Source: Dehalobacter alkaniphilus
GTDB lineage: Bacteria; Bacillota; Desulfitobacteriia; Desulfitobacteriales; Syntrophobotulaceae
Direction: 5' to 3'
DNA length: 64,000 nucleotides
Assembly (NCBI GenBank): GCA_040500365.1
Contig: CP148031.1
Location: forward strand, 1,922,001-1,986,000
Positions 37,704-46,719 of this stretch are shown in pieces. The translations under genes were made by a program, and so were the position numbers. The notes beneath the pieces are model-generated. The model was not told where the DNA came from. It made no database searches and was given only the letters and a program-made list of their open reading frames with translations. Each line of letters begins with the position of its first letter. Positions within the stretch are counted from its first letter, which is position 1.

Positions 37704-38258
37704 TCAGGACTTTATCGACGAATCGACATTGAAAACCACCCTGGCTTCCGTATTTTGAGACGCACCGCCTTCGAGATTGGCTTTGATCGCCAGTACCATC
37801 TCATGCTGGCCTGCCGTCGCACTCTTGCCAGTTGCATCACCTAAGGCTTCAATATTTTCAAAGGCAATTTTAGCTGTTGCTCCGGGTTCCAGTGTCGGTA
37901 TAATCCCTTCCTTGCTGACCTGCTTATTTTTATCTTCCAGGGACTGAATGGTCAGGACAACCGGCACATTGGTCATCGTGTTTTCAGTCATGTTTTGAAT
38001 GATCGCAGAGACTTTAAAATGACTTGCCGGTAGGATCTGAACTCCCTTAAACATTTCCTCCCCATAAGTGATGTCCCGGATGACAATTTGAGGATCAAAA
38101 TCAATACTTACAATTTTAATCTCAGGTTCTGTTTGTTCCGGAGTGGAAACGATCTCCGTATTTCCGATCAAGCTGCCCATAATACCAATAAGAGCAACCA
38201 ATATGACCAGTCCTCCGACAAACAAATACTTTCTTTTAATAATGAAGAATTTAGCCAA
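37704..38258 (-). CDS. membrane-anchored protein of unknown function (CARDB-like)
   Basis: 184 residues from a TTG start at 38258, placed 9 bases after GGAGG; an in-frame ATG at 38282 overlaps that SD and is rejected. Lys/Arg-rich N-terminus, one membrane segment (YLFVGGLVILVALIGIMGSLI), then a single beta-sandwich-type domain with features of CARDB/DUF11 adhesion modules (VSAIIQNMTENTMTNVPVVLTIQ). I do not recognise a specific family. Lies downstream of the DnaC-like gene, with a hairpin between them. Confidence 0.65.
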   Translation of the reverse strand: MAKFFIIKRKYLFVGGLVILVALIGIMGSLIGNTEIVSTPEQTEPEIKIVSIDFDPQIVIRDITYGEEMFKGVQILPASHFKVSAIIQNMTENTMTNVPVVLTIQSLEDKNKQVSKEGIIPTLEPGATAKIAFENIEALGDATGKSATAGQHEMVLAIKANLEGGASQNTEARVVFNVDSSIKS

Positions 38259-38292
38259 GTGTCTGCACCTCCATAAAACCATTTCTAATAGA

Positions 38293-38329
38293 AAACCTAT
38301 GCATGCTTTTCATGGACATGCATAGGTTT
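38293..38329 (-). terminator. hairpin/probable terminator after the DnaC-like gene
   Basis: Perfect 13-bp stem AAACCTATGCATG/CATGCATAGGTTT with an 11-base loop; the following minus-strand U-tract (UUUUCUAUU) is modest. Confidence 0.55.
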
Positions 38330-38415
38330 ATACCCAAAAAATCCTTATGGTTTGAGGAAATTCGCCTTAAGCAGACAGCTTAGGAAAATATCTTAGCTTT
38401 TTTCTGATTGTACTC

Positions 38416-39342
38416 TTATTTTTTATCCTTTTTTAATCCTTCCCGTTTTAAATAATTCTGCATCCGGATGTCCTGTGGTGCAGACAAACGGAAAATCCTG
38501 CACATCTGAAGAAGCCGGGAGCAGGTCCGTTCTCCCAAATAATGATCGATCTCATCAAAATCAAGATTGGTCGTAATGACAGTCGGCAGCTGCTCGTTCA
38601 TCCGATAATTCAAGATGGAGTAGATCCGGTTGCGGGACCATTCGGTATAATTATGCGCACCCAGGTCATCGAGAATCAAAATCGGTACGGTTCTGGCAAT
38701 ATCCAGCAAGTCGTATTCCGTATTTTCACTTTTATTACTGAATGTAGCACGCAGTTCATCCAAAAGGTCCGGGACAATCAAAAAGAGCAGCTTGTGATTA
38801 TTTTCCAGAATCTCATTCGCGATGGAAGCTGCCAGAAACGTTTTGCCGCTTCCGACGGAGCCCGTGAAGAGCAGCCCGACTTCATGGGGATTTGTCCGGA
38901 CATTTTTTACAAACTCCTTGGCGGCCTTCAGTGCTTTTTGGGCATTCAGGTAATCTTCCTGATCCTGCTGGGTGTTCCGATAGTATTCGAGGCTGAATTT
39001 TTCAAAACGGCAGTTCATCAGTTCCCTGGACAGACGTGCATATTTAAAGCTGTTTACAATCCTCTTTTTCTCCATACACGAACAGGGTACCGCAGTATCT
39101 CCGTTCAGGATGATTCCCCTGTCTCCGCAGAGCGGGCAGACAGCACCGGCTTCAATATTTGTTCCGTGCTGAACAGTCGGCTGAATCTTTATCTCCGATT
39201 CATTCCGATTTGTTTTATCCAAATCCGTTGCAGTCCGGTCTTCCATGTTCGTGTTTCCTTGATTCGGCAGCACTCTCTCAATGATACGATCTGTTCTTTC
39301 CAGATGAAATCCCCCTCTGACAACAATTTCGTTACCCTTCAA
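38416..39342 (-). CDS. DnaC/DnaI-type helicase-loader ATPase
   Basis: Up to 308 residues. A Cys cluster (CPLCGDRG, CSCMEKK) forms an N-terminal zinc-binding part. The AAA+ ATPase has Walker A TGSVGSGKTFLAAS, Walker B ILILDDLGAH, and the ISTB/DnaC features NRIYSILNYRM and TTNLDFDEI. It loads replicative helicase onto DNA with DnaD. The start is uncertain: the listed TTG has a weak SD, a CTG at 39303 follows a G-rich SD, and an ATG at 39246 with AAGGAA would remove 32 residues. Confidence 0.85.
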   Translation of the reverse strand: MKGNEIVVRGGFHLERTDRIIERVLPNQGNTNMEDRTATDLDKTNRNESEIKIQPTVQHGTNIEAGAVCPLCGDRGIILNGDTAVPCSCMEKKRIVNSFKYARLSRELMNCRFEKFSLEYYRNTQQDQEDYLNAQKALKAAKEFVKNVRTNPHEVGLLFTGSVGSGKTFLAASIANEILENNHKLLFLIVPDLLDELRATFSNKSENTEYDLLDIARTVPILILDDLGAHNYTEWSRNRIYSILNYRMNEQLPTVITTNLDFDEIDHYLGERTCSRLLQMCRIFRLSAPQDIRMQNYLKREGLKKDKK

Positions 39343-39490
39343 TGATGTCTATCTACCTATATTTCAAATACCATTTTGCGAGAAAATGTTCTTAAAATAA
39401 CCCCACAAATAATGAGATACATTCCAACGATCAGACCTGCTTGTCTAACCCGATAATCGGTCTGGGGATAGTCTAACATGCTTGTTATCA
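39343..39490. other. leader region between R5 and the DnaC-like gene
   Basis: No gene is seen. The last part (39474-39490) repeats the left flank of R1. Together with R5 this makes a 345-bp gap between two primosome genes that would usually be close. Confidence 0.6.
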
Positions 39491-39646
39491 GTCTGCGTGC
39501 CACAGTACCGCGACGAGCGAAGCCTGGATGGCGTAGCGCGGCCTTTTGACGGCCACGGATGGCCTAATGTCGCGATGCCATGGATGGCAAGGAGCGACGC
39601 GTCACGGAAGACACAACGGCCGAAAGCGGTATTGTGGCACGCAGAC
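39491..39646 (+). repeat. R5: long form of covarying palindromic element
   Basis: 156 bp; the best-preserved long copy. Outer arms GTCTGCGTGCCACAGTACCGC and GCGGTATTGTGGCACGCAGAC pair throughout (one G-U). CGGCC/GGCCG second stem. Three hairpins with loops ACGGAT (39555-39560), ATGGAT (39580-39585) and ACGGAA (39604-39609); the middle is enclosed in GTCGC/GCGAC. Located between dnaD (stop 41 bases away) and the DnaC-like gene. Confidence 0.92.
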
Positions 39647-39687
39647 TTGCCCTAACAAATTTGTATAATCATTCTCAGAACGCGCTA

Positions 39688-40431
39688 CTAGAGATAAATA
39701 TTATCATATTTGCTTTTGATTTTTGGTGAGCCTTTCAACGGTTTGGCATTTTTTTTATTTTGTCTGGACTGGAAATTTTGGTCCTCAGCCTCGACTTCCA
39801 GACGCGTTTTGATCCCCTTCTTCTCCCACTCTCTTAAAATAGAATCGAGATAGCGGAAATTCCGAATCCCGGCGCCAACGCCTCTTCGTAAAGCCTCAAT
39901 AATCAGTTCTTCGGAATACGAGGCCATCAGCCATTTTTCAATATGTTCACACTCCAGACCGGTTAACGGCCTGCCTAATTCCTGTTCGAACAGCGAAGTC
40001 AGCTTAGCCTGAGAAAGGTCCGGCATATTCTCTATATTCATTTTGCCATTACGTTCACTGCCTGAGGACATCTGCTTAAACTCATTGATTCCCCATAATT
40101 CCAATAACTGATCGATCAGCCCACTGAAATCATATTCACGATTCACGCTGTTTTTCGCTTTGCGGCTATTGACAGAAAGCAGTCCTCGGGTCTGGAGATT
40201 CTGGATCATGATTTTGTATTCTTCAACCGAGAGTCCCATTTTTTTGGTGATCTGTTCCTCAATACGATCACTGTTCGTACTTGACTCAGTCATCATATGA
40301 ATCATCAGCATCATTTCCTTGTGACCGATTCCAAGTTCCGTATAATGATCAAGAATAAGATTAGGAATCGAAACGGAACCGGAAAATAAAAGAGCTTGAC
40401 AAAAGCCCCCGTATACCTTGTTTTTTGACAA
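39688..40431 (-). CDS. DnaD-domain primosome protein
   Basis: 247 residues. N-terminal winged-helix-type region and a C-terminal DnaD/DnaB_2 domain (LFEQELGRPLTGLECEHIEKWLMA...IIEALRRGVGAGIRNFRYLDSILREW). Initiates replication restart together with the DnaC-like ATPase downstream. The TTG at 40431 has GAGGTGG five bases upstream; the in-frame GTG at 40440 lies within the SD. The two primosome genes share a strand but are separated by R5. Confidence 0.88.
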   Translation of the reverse strand: MSKNKVYGGFCQALLFSGSVSIPNLILDHYTELGIGHKEMMLMIHMMTESSTNSDRIEEQITKKMGLSVEEYKIMIQNLQTRGLLSVNSRKAKNSVNREYDFSGLIDQLLELWGINEFKQMSSGSERNGKMNIENMPDLSQAKLTSLFEQELGRPLTGLECEHIEKWLMASYSEELIIEALRRGVGAGIRNFRYLDSILREWEKKGIKTRLEVEAEDQNFQSRQNKKNAKPLKGSPKIKSKYDNIYL

Positions 40432-40633
40432 TGCTACCACCTCATACCATTCATTGATGTTAGAAAAAAATTATTGGCATTATTGCTACTATTCTATATA
40501 TTACACTATTACTGTCCTAAAATCCTAAAGATTTTAGGAGGAAAAACAATTTTTATGACGACATTTTTTCCATGTATTGGAAGGACTTTTGCGTTTTTTT
40601 GCCGTAATACTTAACAGAAAGGTGGTGCAGGAT

Positions 40634-41224
40634 ATGGATATCTCCAAAGAACTATTTCAAATTATCAACCAATCCGGTGCTCATCCGGCTCTTGGCTGGA
40701 AACACTGTCAGCGGGTCTATCATTTATCCAAAGAATTATCTCAGCATCTCAACCTGAATGATGAAGTACTTTATATTTCTGCAATGCTTCACGATACCGG
40801 AAAGTACCCGATGTACGCGCTTCCCAACGTCGATCATACCCTCAGATCAAAAGGTGTCGCGATGAACCTGTTGAAGAGCTATCACTTTGAGCAGGAAAAA
40901 CTGGCAAAAATTCTGGACGCCATTGAATGCCACATGTATTATTCCGAGCCGGGCAACAGTGACGAGGCTATTTATTTAAGGGACGCCAATATCCTTGATA
41001 ATCTCGGAAACATCGGATTAATGAAACTGCTGAGCCTTGTCGGACAGGACGAGCTGATCCCGAGTCCCGATGAGGCTTTAATGCGAGCGCAGACCTTTGC
41101 TGAAGCACTGCCCAAGAAAGTATACTCCAAGACCGGCAGGAGAATCGCTGTCAAACGGCGCGAAGAGATCATGCGTTTTCTGTCAGGGATTAAGCGTCAG
41201 ACTTCGGAGTATGCCTGGATCTGA
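40634..41224 (+). CDS. HD-domain phosphohydrolase
   Basis: 196 residues from the ATG at 40634, 8 bases after AAAGGTGG. The HD site is visible: GWKHCQRVYHLS, AMLHDTGKYP (HD pair) and ECHMYY with a later Asp. Similar proteins hydrolyse nucleotides or (p)ppGpp-like compounds; the substrate is unknown. Divergent from dnaD and convergent with the beta-CASP gene, 6 bp away. Confidence 0.85.
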   Translation: MDISKELFQIINQSGAHPALGWKHCQRVYHLSKELSQHLNLNDEVLYISAMLHDTGKYPMYALPNVDHTLRSKGVAMNLLKSYHFEQEKLAKILDAIECHMYYSEPGNSDEAIYLRDANILDNLGNIGLMKLLSLVGQDELIPSPDEALMRAQTFAEALPKKVYSKTGRRIAVKRREEIMRFLSGIKRQTSEYAWI

Positions 41225-41230
41225 TTCGTT

Positions 41231-42979
41231 TTACCGTTTCATTCTTGTTTTTAAAAGATCGGAAATGCTCTCAAAGGTATCAATCAGGTTTTCATAGTCC
41301 TTGCGCTCATTGCTCCTATCAATGAATAGTTTCAGGTCTTTGCGGAGTTTGGTATAGGCTCTGTTTGCTTCGGAAAGCAGAACTTTTCTCCGGCGTTTGA
41401 AGGTTCTGCCCCCTGGTCCTTCTTCTGAAGATCTTTGCTTAACAGATTTGGACGAATGTGACTGCCATTCCTGAGGTGCAGGATAACCCATCCTATCTTC
41501 AATCTCCTTTAGCCAGGGCTTGGAAGGTTTCAGACGCTTGATTTCGCCGTCCGCTATCTCCAGGCATTCACCCAGTTCCGGAATGATTGGCGCAATCCCG
41601 AATTTTTGCTGGACCAGAGATGAAAACGCCTGAATCGCATCATCTTCGCCATGGACCAGGATGAGATGATCTGTGTTGCCGCCGGCGGCTTTAAGCCAGG
41701 CCAGCAATTCATTCTGGTCCGCATGCGCTGAAAAACCTTGGAACGCAACGATTTCGGCGTTGACCGCCACTTTCTCTCCATGGATAGTCACTTCTTTGGC
41801 ACCGTCAGTTAAAAACCGGCCAAGTGTCCCTTGAGCCTGATAACCGACAAAGATGACCGTGGCATCGTGCCGCCACAGATTATGTTTCAAATGATGTTTG
41901 ATTCTTCCGGCATCAGCCATCCCGCTAGCCGAAATGATAATCGCGCCGCCCTGTATCGCATTCAGCCGGATCGAATCCTCCGCAGTTTCACTCAAATGAA
42001 GATTCGGCATGGTAAACGAGCTTTGGCCCGCCTCCAGCAGCTGCTTGGTTTCCTGATCAAAATTCCGGGTATTCCGCCCAAATATTCTCGTCGCTGCAAC
42101 AGCCAGCGGACTATCGATGTAAATCGGCATTACCGGAATTTTTTTGTCATCTTGAAGTTTGCGCAGGTAGTACAAAAGGTCCTGTGTCCGATTTATGGCA
42201 AAAGCCGGAATGATAATATTGCCGCCTTTTTGGTGGGCATTATTAATGACCCTGGCCAGGTTTTCCATTCGATTGGTTTTATCCGGATGAATCCGGTTGC
42301 CGTAGGTTGTTTCCATCACAATCATACAGGCATCTCGTATACCATCAGGATCCTTAAGCATACACGCTTCTTTAATCCCTACGGGATCTTCGACATAAGG
42401 CTGACCGGAAGTCCCGATGTCTCCGGAAAATGCAATGGTTTTCGTCGTATTGTTTTCTTTGACGCTGACAATGACATGGGCCGAGCCCAAGATATGCCCG
42501 GCATCGGCAAACTGAAAGGACAGCGATTGCGAGATCTGGGTCTTTTGATTATAGGCCGCCTCGACAAAGTGCTTTTGAGCATTCACCGCATCTTCAACCG
42601 TATAAATCGGTTCGATTAATGGAACATCCATCCTGCTGTGCTTGCGGTTTTTTCTGGTTACCTCCATTTCCTGGATGTGCCCGCTGTCCGGCAGCATCAC
42701 AGAACATAGTTCTATGGTTTCCGTGGTCGCATAGATCGGCCCGCTGAAACCTTTTTTGATGAGCTTCGGAATAAGCCCGGAATGGTCAATATGGGCGTGC
42801 GTTAAAATCACAGCGTCAAGAAGGTTGGGATCAAACGGAAACGCGCCGTAATTCAGTTCTTTCATGATTTTGGAACCCTGAAACATTCCACAGTCAATCA
42901 GGATTCTGGTATCTGTTGTTTCCAGCAAATAACAGGACCCCGTCACAGTCTGACTGGCACCATAAAAACAAAGCTTCAT
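41231..42979 (-). CDS. beta-CASP metallo-beta-lactamase RNA nuclease
   Basis: 582 residues. The MBL motif HAHIDHSG and further metal ligands lie in the N-terminal part. The beta-CASP insert has YIDSPLAVAATRIF, IIISASGMADAGRI and GFSAHADQNELL, the combination of bacterial/archaeal CPSF-like exo/endoribonucleases. A basic C-terminal tail (KRRRKVLLSEANRAYTKLRK) extends beyond the usual 460-540 residues and may contact RNA. Probable role in RNA processing or turnover. Convergent with the HD gene. Confidence 0.88.
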   Translation of the reverse strand: MKLCFYGASQTVTGSCYLLETTDTRILIDCGMFQGSKIMKELNYGAFPFDPNLLDAVILTHAHIDHSGLIPKLIKKGFSGPIYATTETIELCSVMLPDSGHIQEMEVTRKNRKHSRMDVPLIEPIYTVEDAVNAQKHFVEAAYNQKTQISQSLSFQFADAGHILGSAHVIVSVKENNTTKTIAFSGDIGTSGQPYVEDPVGIKEACMLKDPDGIRDACMIVMETTYGNRIHPDKTNRMENLARVINNAHQKGGNIIIPAFAINRTQDLLYYLRKLQDDKKIPVMPIYIDSPLAVAATRIFGRNTRNFDQETKQLLEAGQSSFTMPNLHLSETAEDSIRLNAIQGGAIIISASGMADAGRIKHHLKHNLWRHDATVIFVGYQAQGTLGRFLTDGAKEVTIHGEKVAVNAEIVAFQGFSAHADQNELLAWLKAAGGNTDHLILVHGEDDAIQAFSSLVQQKFGIAPIIPELGECLEIADGEIKRLKPSKPWLKEIEDRMGYPAPQEWQSHSSKSVKQRSSEEGPGGRTFKRRRKVLLSEANRAYTKLRKDLKLFIDRSNERKDYENLIDTFESISDLLKTRMKR

Positions 42980-43018
42980 GCGTATTCCCTTCTGCAGCCT
43001 TGTGAAGCCACAAAAAAT

Positions 43019-43657
43019 TTATTCCAGTGTAATAAGTTTCGTCTTCACTGCTTTCAAAGCAGCCTGGGTGCGGTCTTCAACCTCTAGTTTTCTAAAAATA
43101 CTGGAAAGATGATTTTTGACTGTTTTTTCACTTATAAACAGAGTTAAGCCAATATCTTTGTTTGACGAGCCTTTGACCACATAGGTAAGTATCTCCATTT
43201 CCCTGTTGCTTAATCCGAAATGATCTTTTGGACTGTTCGGATTGGAAAGCTGGCCAAGCAGTTTGCCGGTTACCGACGGGGACAGAATGGGTTCTCCAGC
43301 ATATACTTTGCGGATGGAATCAACCAGAGCTTTCGGAATAACGTCTTTCAGCAGGTATCCAGCTACCCCGAGCTGTAATACCTGGAACACCTTTTCATCC
43401 GAGTCATCAACAGTAAGAATCAAAATCCCAATGTTCGGGAATTCCCTTCTGATGACTTTACAGGCTTCAAGACCATTTACCCCAGGCATATTCAAATCCA
43501 TCAGCAGAACATCAAACGGCGTCTTCCTCGCCATATTAATTGCCCCTTGACCATCTCCAACTTCGGATACAACCTGAATGCCTTCTTCAAATTCCAGAAT
43601 TCTTCGTAATCCTTCCCTGAGAAGCGGGTGATCATCGGCAATTACAACCCTTATCAT
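43019..43657 (-). CDS. degU: DegU-type NarL/FixJ response regulator
   Basis: 212 residues. Receiver with D8/D9, phosphoacceptor D54 (LLMDLNMPG) and K near KDVIPKA; C-terminal LuxR helix-turn-helix (LSNREMEILTYVVKGSSNKDI). Cognate to the DegS kinase just upstream (17 bp apart; AAGGAGG SD). In Firmicutes DegU controls motility, secreted enzymes and biofilm. Assignment as DegU rests on the DegS-like partner. Confidence 0.92.
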   Translation of the reverse strand: MIRVVIADDHPLLREGLRRILEFEEGIQVVSEVGDGQGAINMARKTPFDVLLMDLNMPGVNGLEACKVIRREFPNIGILILTVDDSDEKVFQVLQLGVAGYLLKDVIPKALVDSIRKVYAGEPILSPSVTGKLLGQLSNPNSPKDHFGLSNREMEILTYVVKGSSNKDIGLTLFISEKTVKNHLSSIFRKLEVEDRTQAALKAVKTKLITLE

Positions 43658-43674
43658 CTTGATCCTTTCCTCCT

Positions 43675-44796
43675 TTATTCAGAATATGGAATGTTAAACG
43701 TAACAACAGTGCCCTTGCCCAGTTCTGATTGAATCGATAATTGTCCGGAGTAAGCCTGAATTCGCTCATTAATTCCAATCAAGCCGAAATGGGCACCGGA
43801 ATTATCCAAGCCATTGCTGATATCAAATCCTTTACCATCATCGATAATCTGACCGACAATTCTGTCATCCTGAAAATTCAAATGAACCCTGCACTTCGGA
43901 GATTCCGCATGTTTGGCCACATTGGTCATCCCTTCCTGAACCAGTCGGAAAAGGGCCACTTCTACGGAAGAATCAAGCTCCCTTTCTTGTCCTTCCACGA
44001 TAAGTTCACAGGTCAGCCCATACGTTTTTTCAAAATTTTTCATATAATGATTGATGGTATCAACAATTCCCGCCCCATTTAAAGGAATTGGCCTGAGTCC
44101 GAAAATGATTCTGCGGATATCCTTCAGATTATCCCTGACCAGCATATTCAGTTCTTTCAATTCTTTTTTCACCTGGCGGTGATCAAGCTCCAGAAGCTTC
44201 TCCGCTATTTCCAGACGCAGAACAATGTTGGCCAGACTCTGGGCGGGACCGTCGTGAACTTCACGGGCGACCCTCAGGCGTTCTTCTTCCTGGGCCTTGA
44301 TGATCTGAAAAGCGGTTTCTTTTCTCTGGTCACTGCTATAGAACTGACTGATCTCACTGATTCCTTCTTTTAAAAGCCGCAGGGCAAGACTGACCTGGCT
44401 CATCAGGTCCTCAGCCTTAATCACTGTGATATCCAAATTTTTTAACGTTCTTTCGATTTCATCCCTGCGGGAACGCAGCTGAAGCTCTTTCGCCTGGAGC
44501 AGTTGCAGCTCTACCTGTGCATCCTTTGTTTCCGAATACGCTTCGAGCATCTGCTTCTCATTGAACTTATCGAAGTTCTTGTTGACTTCCATCAGCTTCC
44601 GACGGAAGCGTTTTTCTTTCATAAACTGGGTATCCACCATTTTGATGGTGTCTTCGATTTCCCTGCGCATAAATTCCAGCTCTTTTTTTAACCGTTGTAT
44701 TTCATTGCGGGTCATCTCATAAATATTGAATATTTCTTCTTTACTGTTCTCGATTGCTTTGAGCGTTGATTCAAAAATGACTGTTAATTTATCCAT
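43675..44796 (-). CDS. degS: DegS-type cytosolic sensor histidine kinase
   Basis: 373 residues from ATG 44796, 8 bases after GGGGAG; an upstream ATG at 44811 lacks SD support. No membrane segment. An N-terminal coiled-coil sensor region (NEIQRLKKELEFMRREIEDT) leads to a HisKA_3 dimer with phosphoacceptor His in REVHDGPAQS and a HATPase domain (EGMTNVAKHAES, DDGKGFD). Matches soluble DegS. Autophosphorylates and signals to the DegU homologue next door. Confidence 0.92.
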   Translation of the reverse strand: MDKLTVIFESTLKAIENSKEEIFNIYEMTRNEIQRLKKELEFMRREIEDTIKMVDTQFMKEKRFRRKLMEVNKNFDKFNEKQMLEAYSETKDAQVELQLLQAKELQLRSRRDEIERTLKNLDITVIKAEDLMSQVSLALRLLKEGISEISQFYSSDQRKETAFQIIKAQEEERLRVAREVHDGPAQSLANIVLRLEIAEKLLELDHRQVKKELKELNMLVRDNLKDIRRIIFGLRPIPLNGAGIVDTINHYMKNFEKTYGLTCELIVEGQERELDSSVEVALFRLVQEGMTNVAKHAESPKCRVHLNFQDDRIVGQIIDDGKGFDISNGLDNSGAHFGLIGINERIQAYSGQLSIQSELGKGTVVTFNIPYSE

Positions 44797-44905
44797 GGCG
44801 TAACTCCCCAATAATCTTTGAATGGGTTAATTATATTTGATTCGACATTTTCTTGATATTTCCTACTTAAACACGTGTGAAATATGAAAGTATCTGCAGT
44901 AAGCT

Positions 44906-44945
44906 GCAAAAAACGAGCGAGTACTTTTTCATCGTACTCGCTTTT
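44906..44945 (-). terminator. terminator of the arsR-permease-thioredoxin operon
   Basis: 8-bp stem GCGAGTAC/GTACTCGC with a 9-base loop followed on the minus strand by UCGUUUUUUG, 70 bases after the thioredoxin stop. Confidence 0.7.
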
Positions 44946-45010
44946 AATCATACCAAAATTATTTTATTCAATCACTACAAGCCAAATGCTAGCGATAGCT
45001 TCATTTTTTT

Positions 45011-45250
45011 CTACTTCGCAGTTTCTAGAATCTTTACGATTTCCTTGGGTTTTAGAACTTTCCCAAAAGATACCACCTTTTCGTCAATAACCAGGGCCGG
45101 CGTGGACATCACACCATAGGCCATGATGTCTTTAATATCGGTAACTTTGATTACTTCGGCAGCAATGCCCGTCTCTTCCAAAGCAGCTTTCGTGTTTTCA
45201 GCAAGGGTAACGCAATTTTTGCAGCCGGTTCCTAAAATTTTAATCATCAT
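45011..45250 (-). CDS. small thioredoxin-fold protein with CxxC (redox-active disulfide protein)
   Basis: 79 residues. A thioredoxin-like fold of the minimal type with active-site GCKNC and cis-Pro segment MSTPALVI. Such proteins pair with ArsP/DUF318 permeases in metal or metalloid operons. The ATG at 45250 is ten bases from AAGGAG; a TTG at 45256 is also possible. Third gene of the arsR operon; likely cytosolic reductant for the transported substrate. Confidence 0.85.
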   Translation of the reverse strand: MMIKILGTGCKNCVTLAENTKAALEETGIAAEVIKVTDIKDIMAYGVMSTPALVIDEKVVSFGKVLKPKEIVKILETAK

Positions 45251-45295
45251 ATTCAATACACTCCTTTTACTTGAAAATTCAAATATTATAACCTC

Positions 45296-46297
45296 TTATA
45301 TGAGCAAATATCCGAAGGCATTAAATGTATAACCGATGATAAGAATACCAATGGTTACAATCCCTGCAAATATGATAAGCAGTTTCATTTTTACAACTTT
45401 CTTGAGCATGATCAACGACGGGAGAGAAAGTGCAGTTACAGCCATCATGAAGGATAAAGCAGTTCCCAGACCAACTCCCTTGGCCACTAACGCTTCCGCA
45501 ATCGGCAGCGTCCCAAAAATATCCGCATACATTGGAACCCCTGCCAATGTAGCCAGCAATACCGAATACCATTTATCCTGACCCAGAAGCAAGGAAATCA
45601 CGTTTTCAGGAATAAAATTGTGAATCACGGCACCTATACCGACACCTATTAGAATATAGACCCACACTCTTCTCACAATATCACGAACCTGATCTTTAGC
45701 AAAGTCCAGCCTTTCCCGGGCTGTTAACTGCTCCGGTTCTATTTCCGGCATTTTATTGCTGAATACAAACGGTTCTACATACTTTTCCAGCTTTGCTTTG
45801 CTAATCACGGTTCCGCCGATCACTGCCAGAATCAAGCCGACGACAACGTAGGCAATGGCAATGGTCCAATTAAAGATACTTGCCAGCAAAAGCACCGAAG
45901 CCAAATCCACCAGGGGGGATGATATTAAAAACGAGAAAGTAACACCGACGGGAAGCCCCGCACTAATAAAGCCAATAAAAAGCGGAATAGAAGAACAGGA
46001 GCAAAAAGGCGTTACCGTACCGAGTAAAGCGCCAATAATATTTCCTGAAATACCGTTAAACCTGCCGAGTATTTTTTTTGTTCTCTCCGGCGGGAAAAAG
46101 CTTTGGACATAAGAAATGACAAAAATCAGGACGGCTAGCAAAATAAATATTTTAAGAACGTCATAGATAAAAAAATGGAGACCGCCTCCCCAGCGATCCT
46201 GGATACTAAACCCTAATACATTCTCAACCAAGCGCTTTACCAAATTTGAAAGCCATTCCATCCTGAGCAATTGGTTGTTTAGCCATTCAAATACCAT
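45296..46297 (-). CDS. ArsP/DUF318-family permease
   Basis: 333 residues, eight or so membrane segments. The central motif GTVTPFCSCSSIPLFIGF with adjacent cysteines and the later GVPMYADIFGTLPIAEAL are the family hallmarks. ArsP-type members export organoarsenicals; others are linked to different metals. Together with an ArsR repressor and CxxC thioredoxin it forms a compact three-gene efflux operon. Exact substrate is not readable from sequence. SD AAGGTG precedes ATG. Confidence 0.87.
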   Translation of the reverse strand: MVFEWLNNQLLRMEWLSNLVKRLVENVLGFSIQDRWGGGLHFFIYDVLKIFILLAVLIFVISYVQSFFPPERTKKILGRFNGISGNIIGALLGTVTPFCSCSSIPLFIGFISAGLPVGVTFSFLISSPLVDLASVLLLASIFNWTIAIAYVVVGLILAVIGGTVISKAKLEKYVEPFVFSNKMPEIEPEQLTARERLDFAKDQVRDIVRRVWVYILIGVGIGAVIHNFIPENVISLLLGQDKWYSVLLATLAGVPMYADIFGTLPIAEALVAKGVGLGTALSFMMAVTALSLPSLIMLKKVVKMKLLIIFAGIVTIGILIIGYTFNAFGYLLI

Positions 46298-46356
46298 CTA
46301 AGTCACCTTCTTGCTGTTTATTTGTTTAATTCAATAGTTATTTTTTTTACTTTTTG

Positions 46357-46638
46357 TTACATTGATTTTTGTAACCTTATTAAAAAGCCGGCAATGACTT
46401 CAAGTTTACTTTCATTGATAGAATACCGCATCCAGATGCCATCCCGCCTGCCATTCACCAGACCGCTTTCACATAAGATCTTCATGTGATAAGAAAGCGT
46501 GGATTGGGTTATGTTGAACGCTTCGAGTATCTTACAAGCACATAGTTCCCCATTGCCCAACATGTCAAATATTTTCAATCTTGTTTCATCAGATAATGCT
46601 CTCATCGCTAAGGCATAAGCTTGATAATTTTGTTCCAA
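46357..46638 (-). CDS. ArsR/SmtB-family metalloregulator
   Basis: 93 residues, TTG start with GGGGCGG upstream. Winged helix with recognition helix TQSTLSYHMKILCESGLV. The sensor cysteines of the alpha3 type are present in GELCACKIL, plus one further Cys in ILCESG. Represses its own operon until As(III)/Sb(III) or another thiophilic metal binds. A strong promoter overlapped by a palindrome lies immediately upstream, fitting autorepression. Confidence 0.92.
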   Translation of the reverse strand: MEQNYQAYALAMRALSDETRLKIFDMLGNGELCACKILEAFNITQSTLSYHMKILCESGLVNGRRDGIWMRYSINESKLEVIAGFLIRLQKSM

Positions 46639-46664
46639 TTCAACCGCCCCTGTTGTAGGTTTAT

Positions 46665-46719
46665 ATATTGATAAACATCAATATGTTTATATATTAGTCA
46701 AGACATTGATACTTGTCAA
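46665..46719 (-). promoter_or_regulatory. arsR operon promoter with ArsR operator
   Basis: On the minus strand TTGACA (46719-46714), a 17-bp spacer and TAATAT (46696-46691) form a near-consensus sigma-A promoter. Just downstream, across the expected start point, is the perfect palindrome ATATTGAT-aaac-ATCAATAT (46665-46684), an ArsR-type operator. A second palindrome AGACATTGA...TCAATGTCT (46701-46724) covers the -35 region. Confidence 0.85.

Noticed and set aside
39470..39660. R5 as an integron attC site (flank reads GTCTAAC, palindromic)
   Set aside because: No inverse-core partner at the other end, no integrase or cassette genes, and copies are spread singly.
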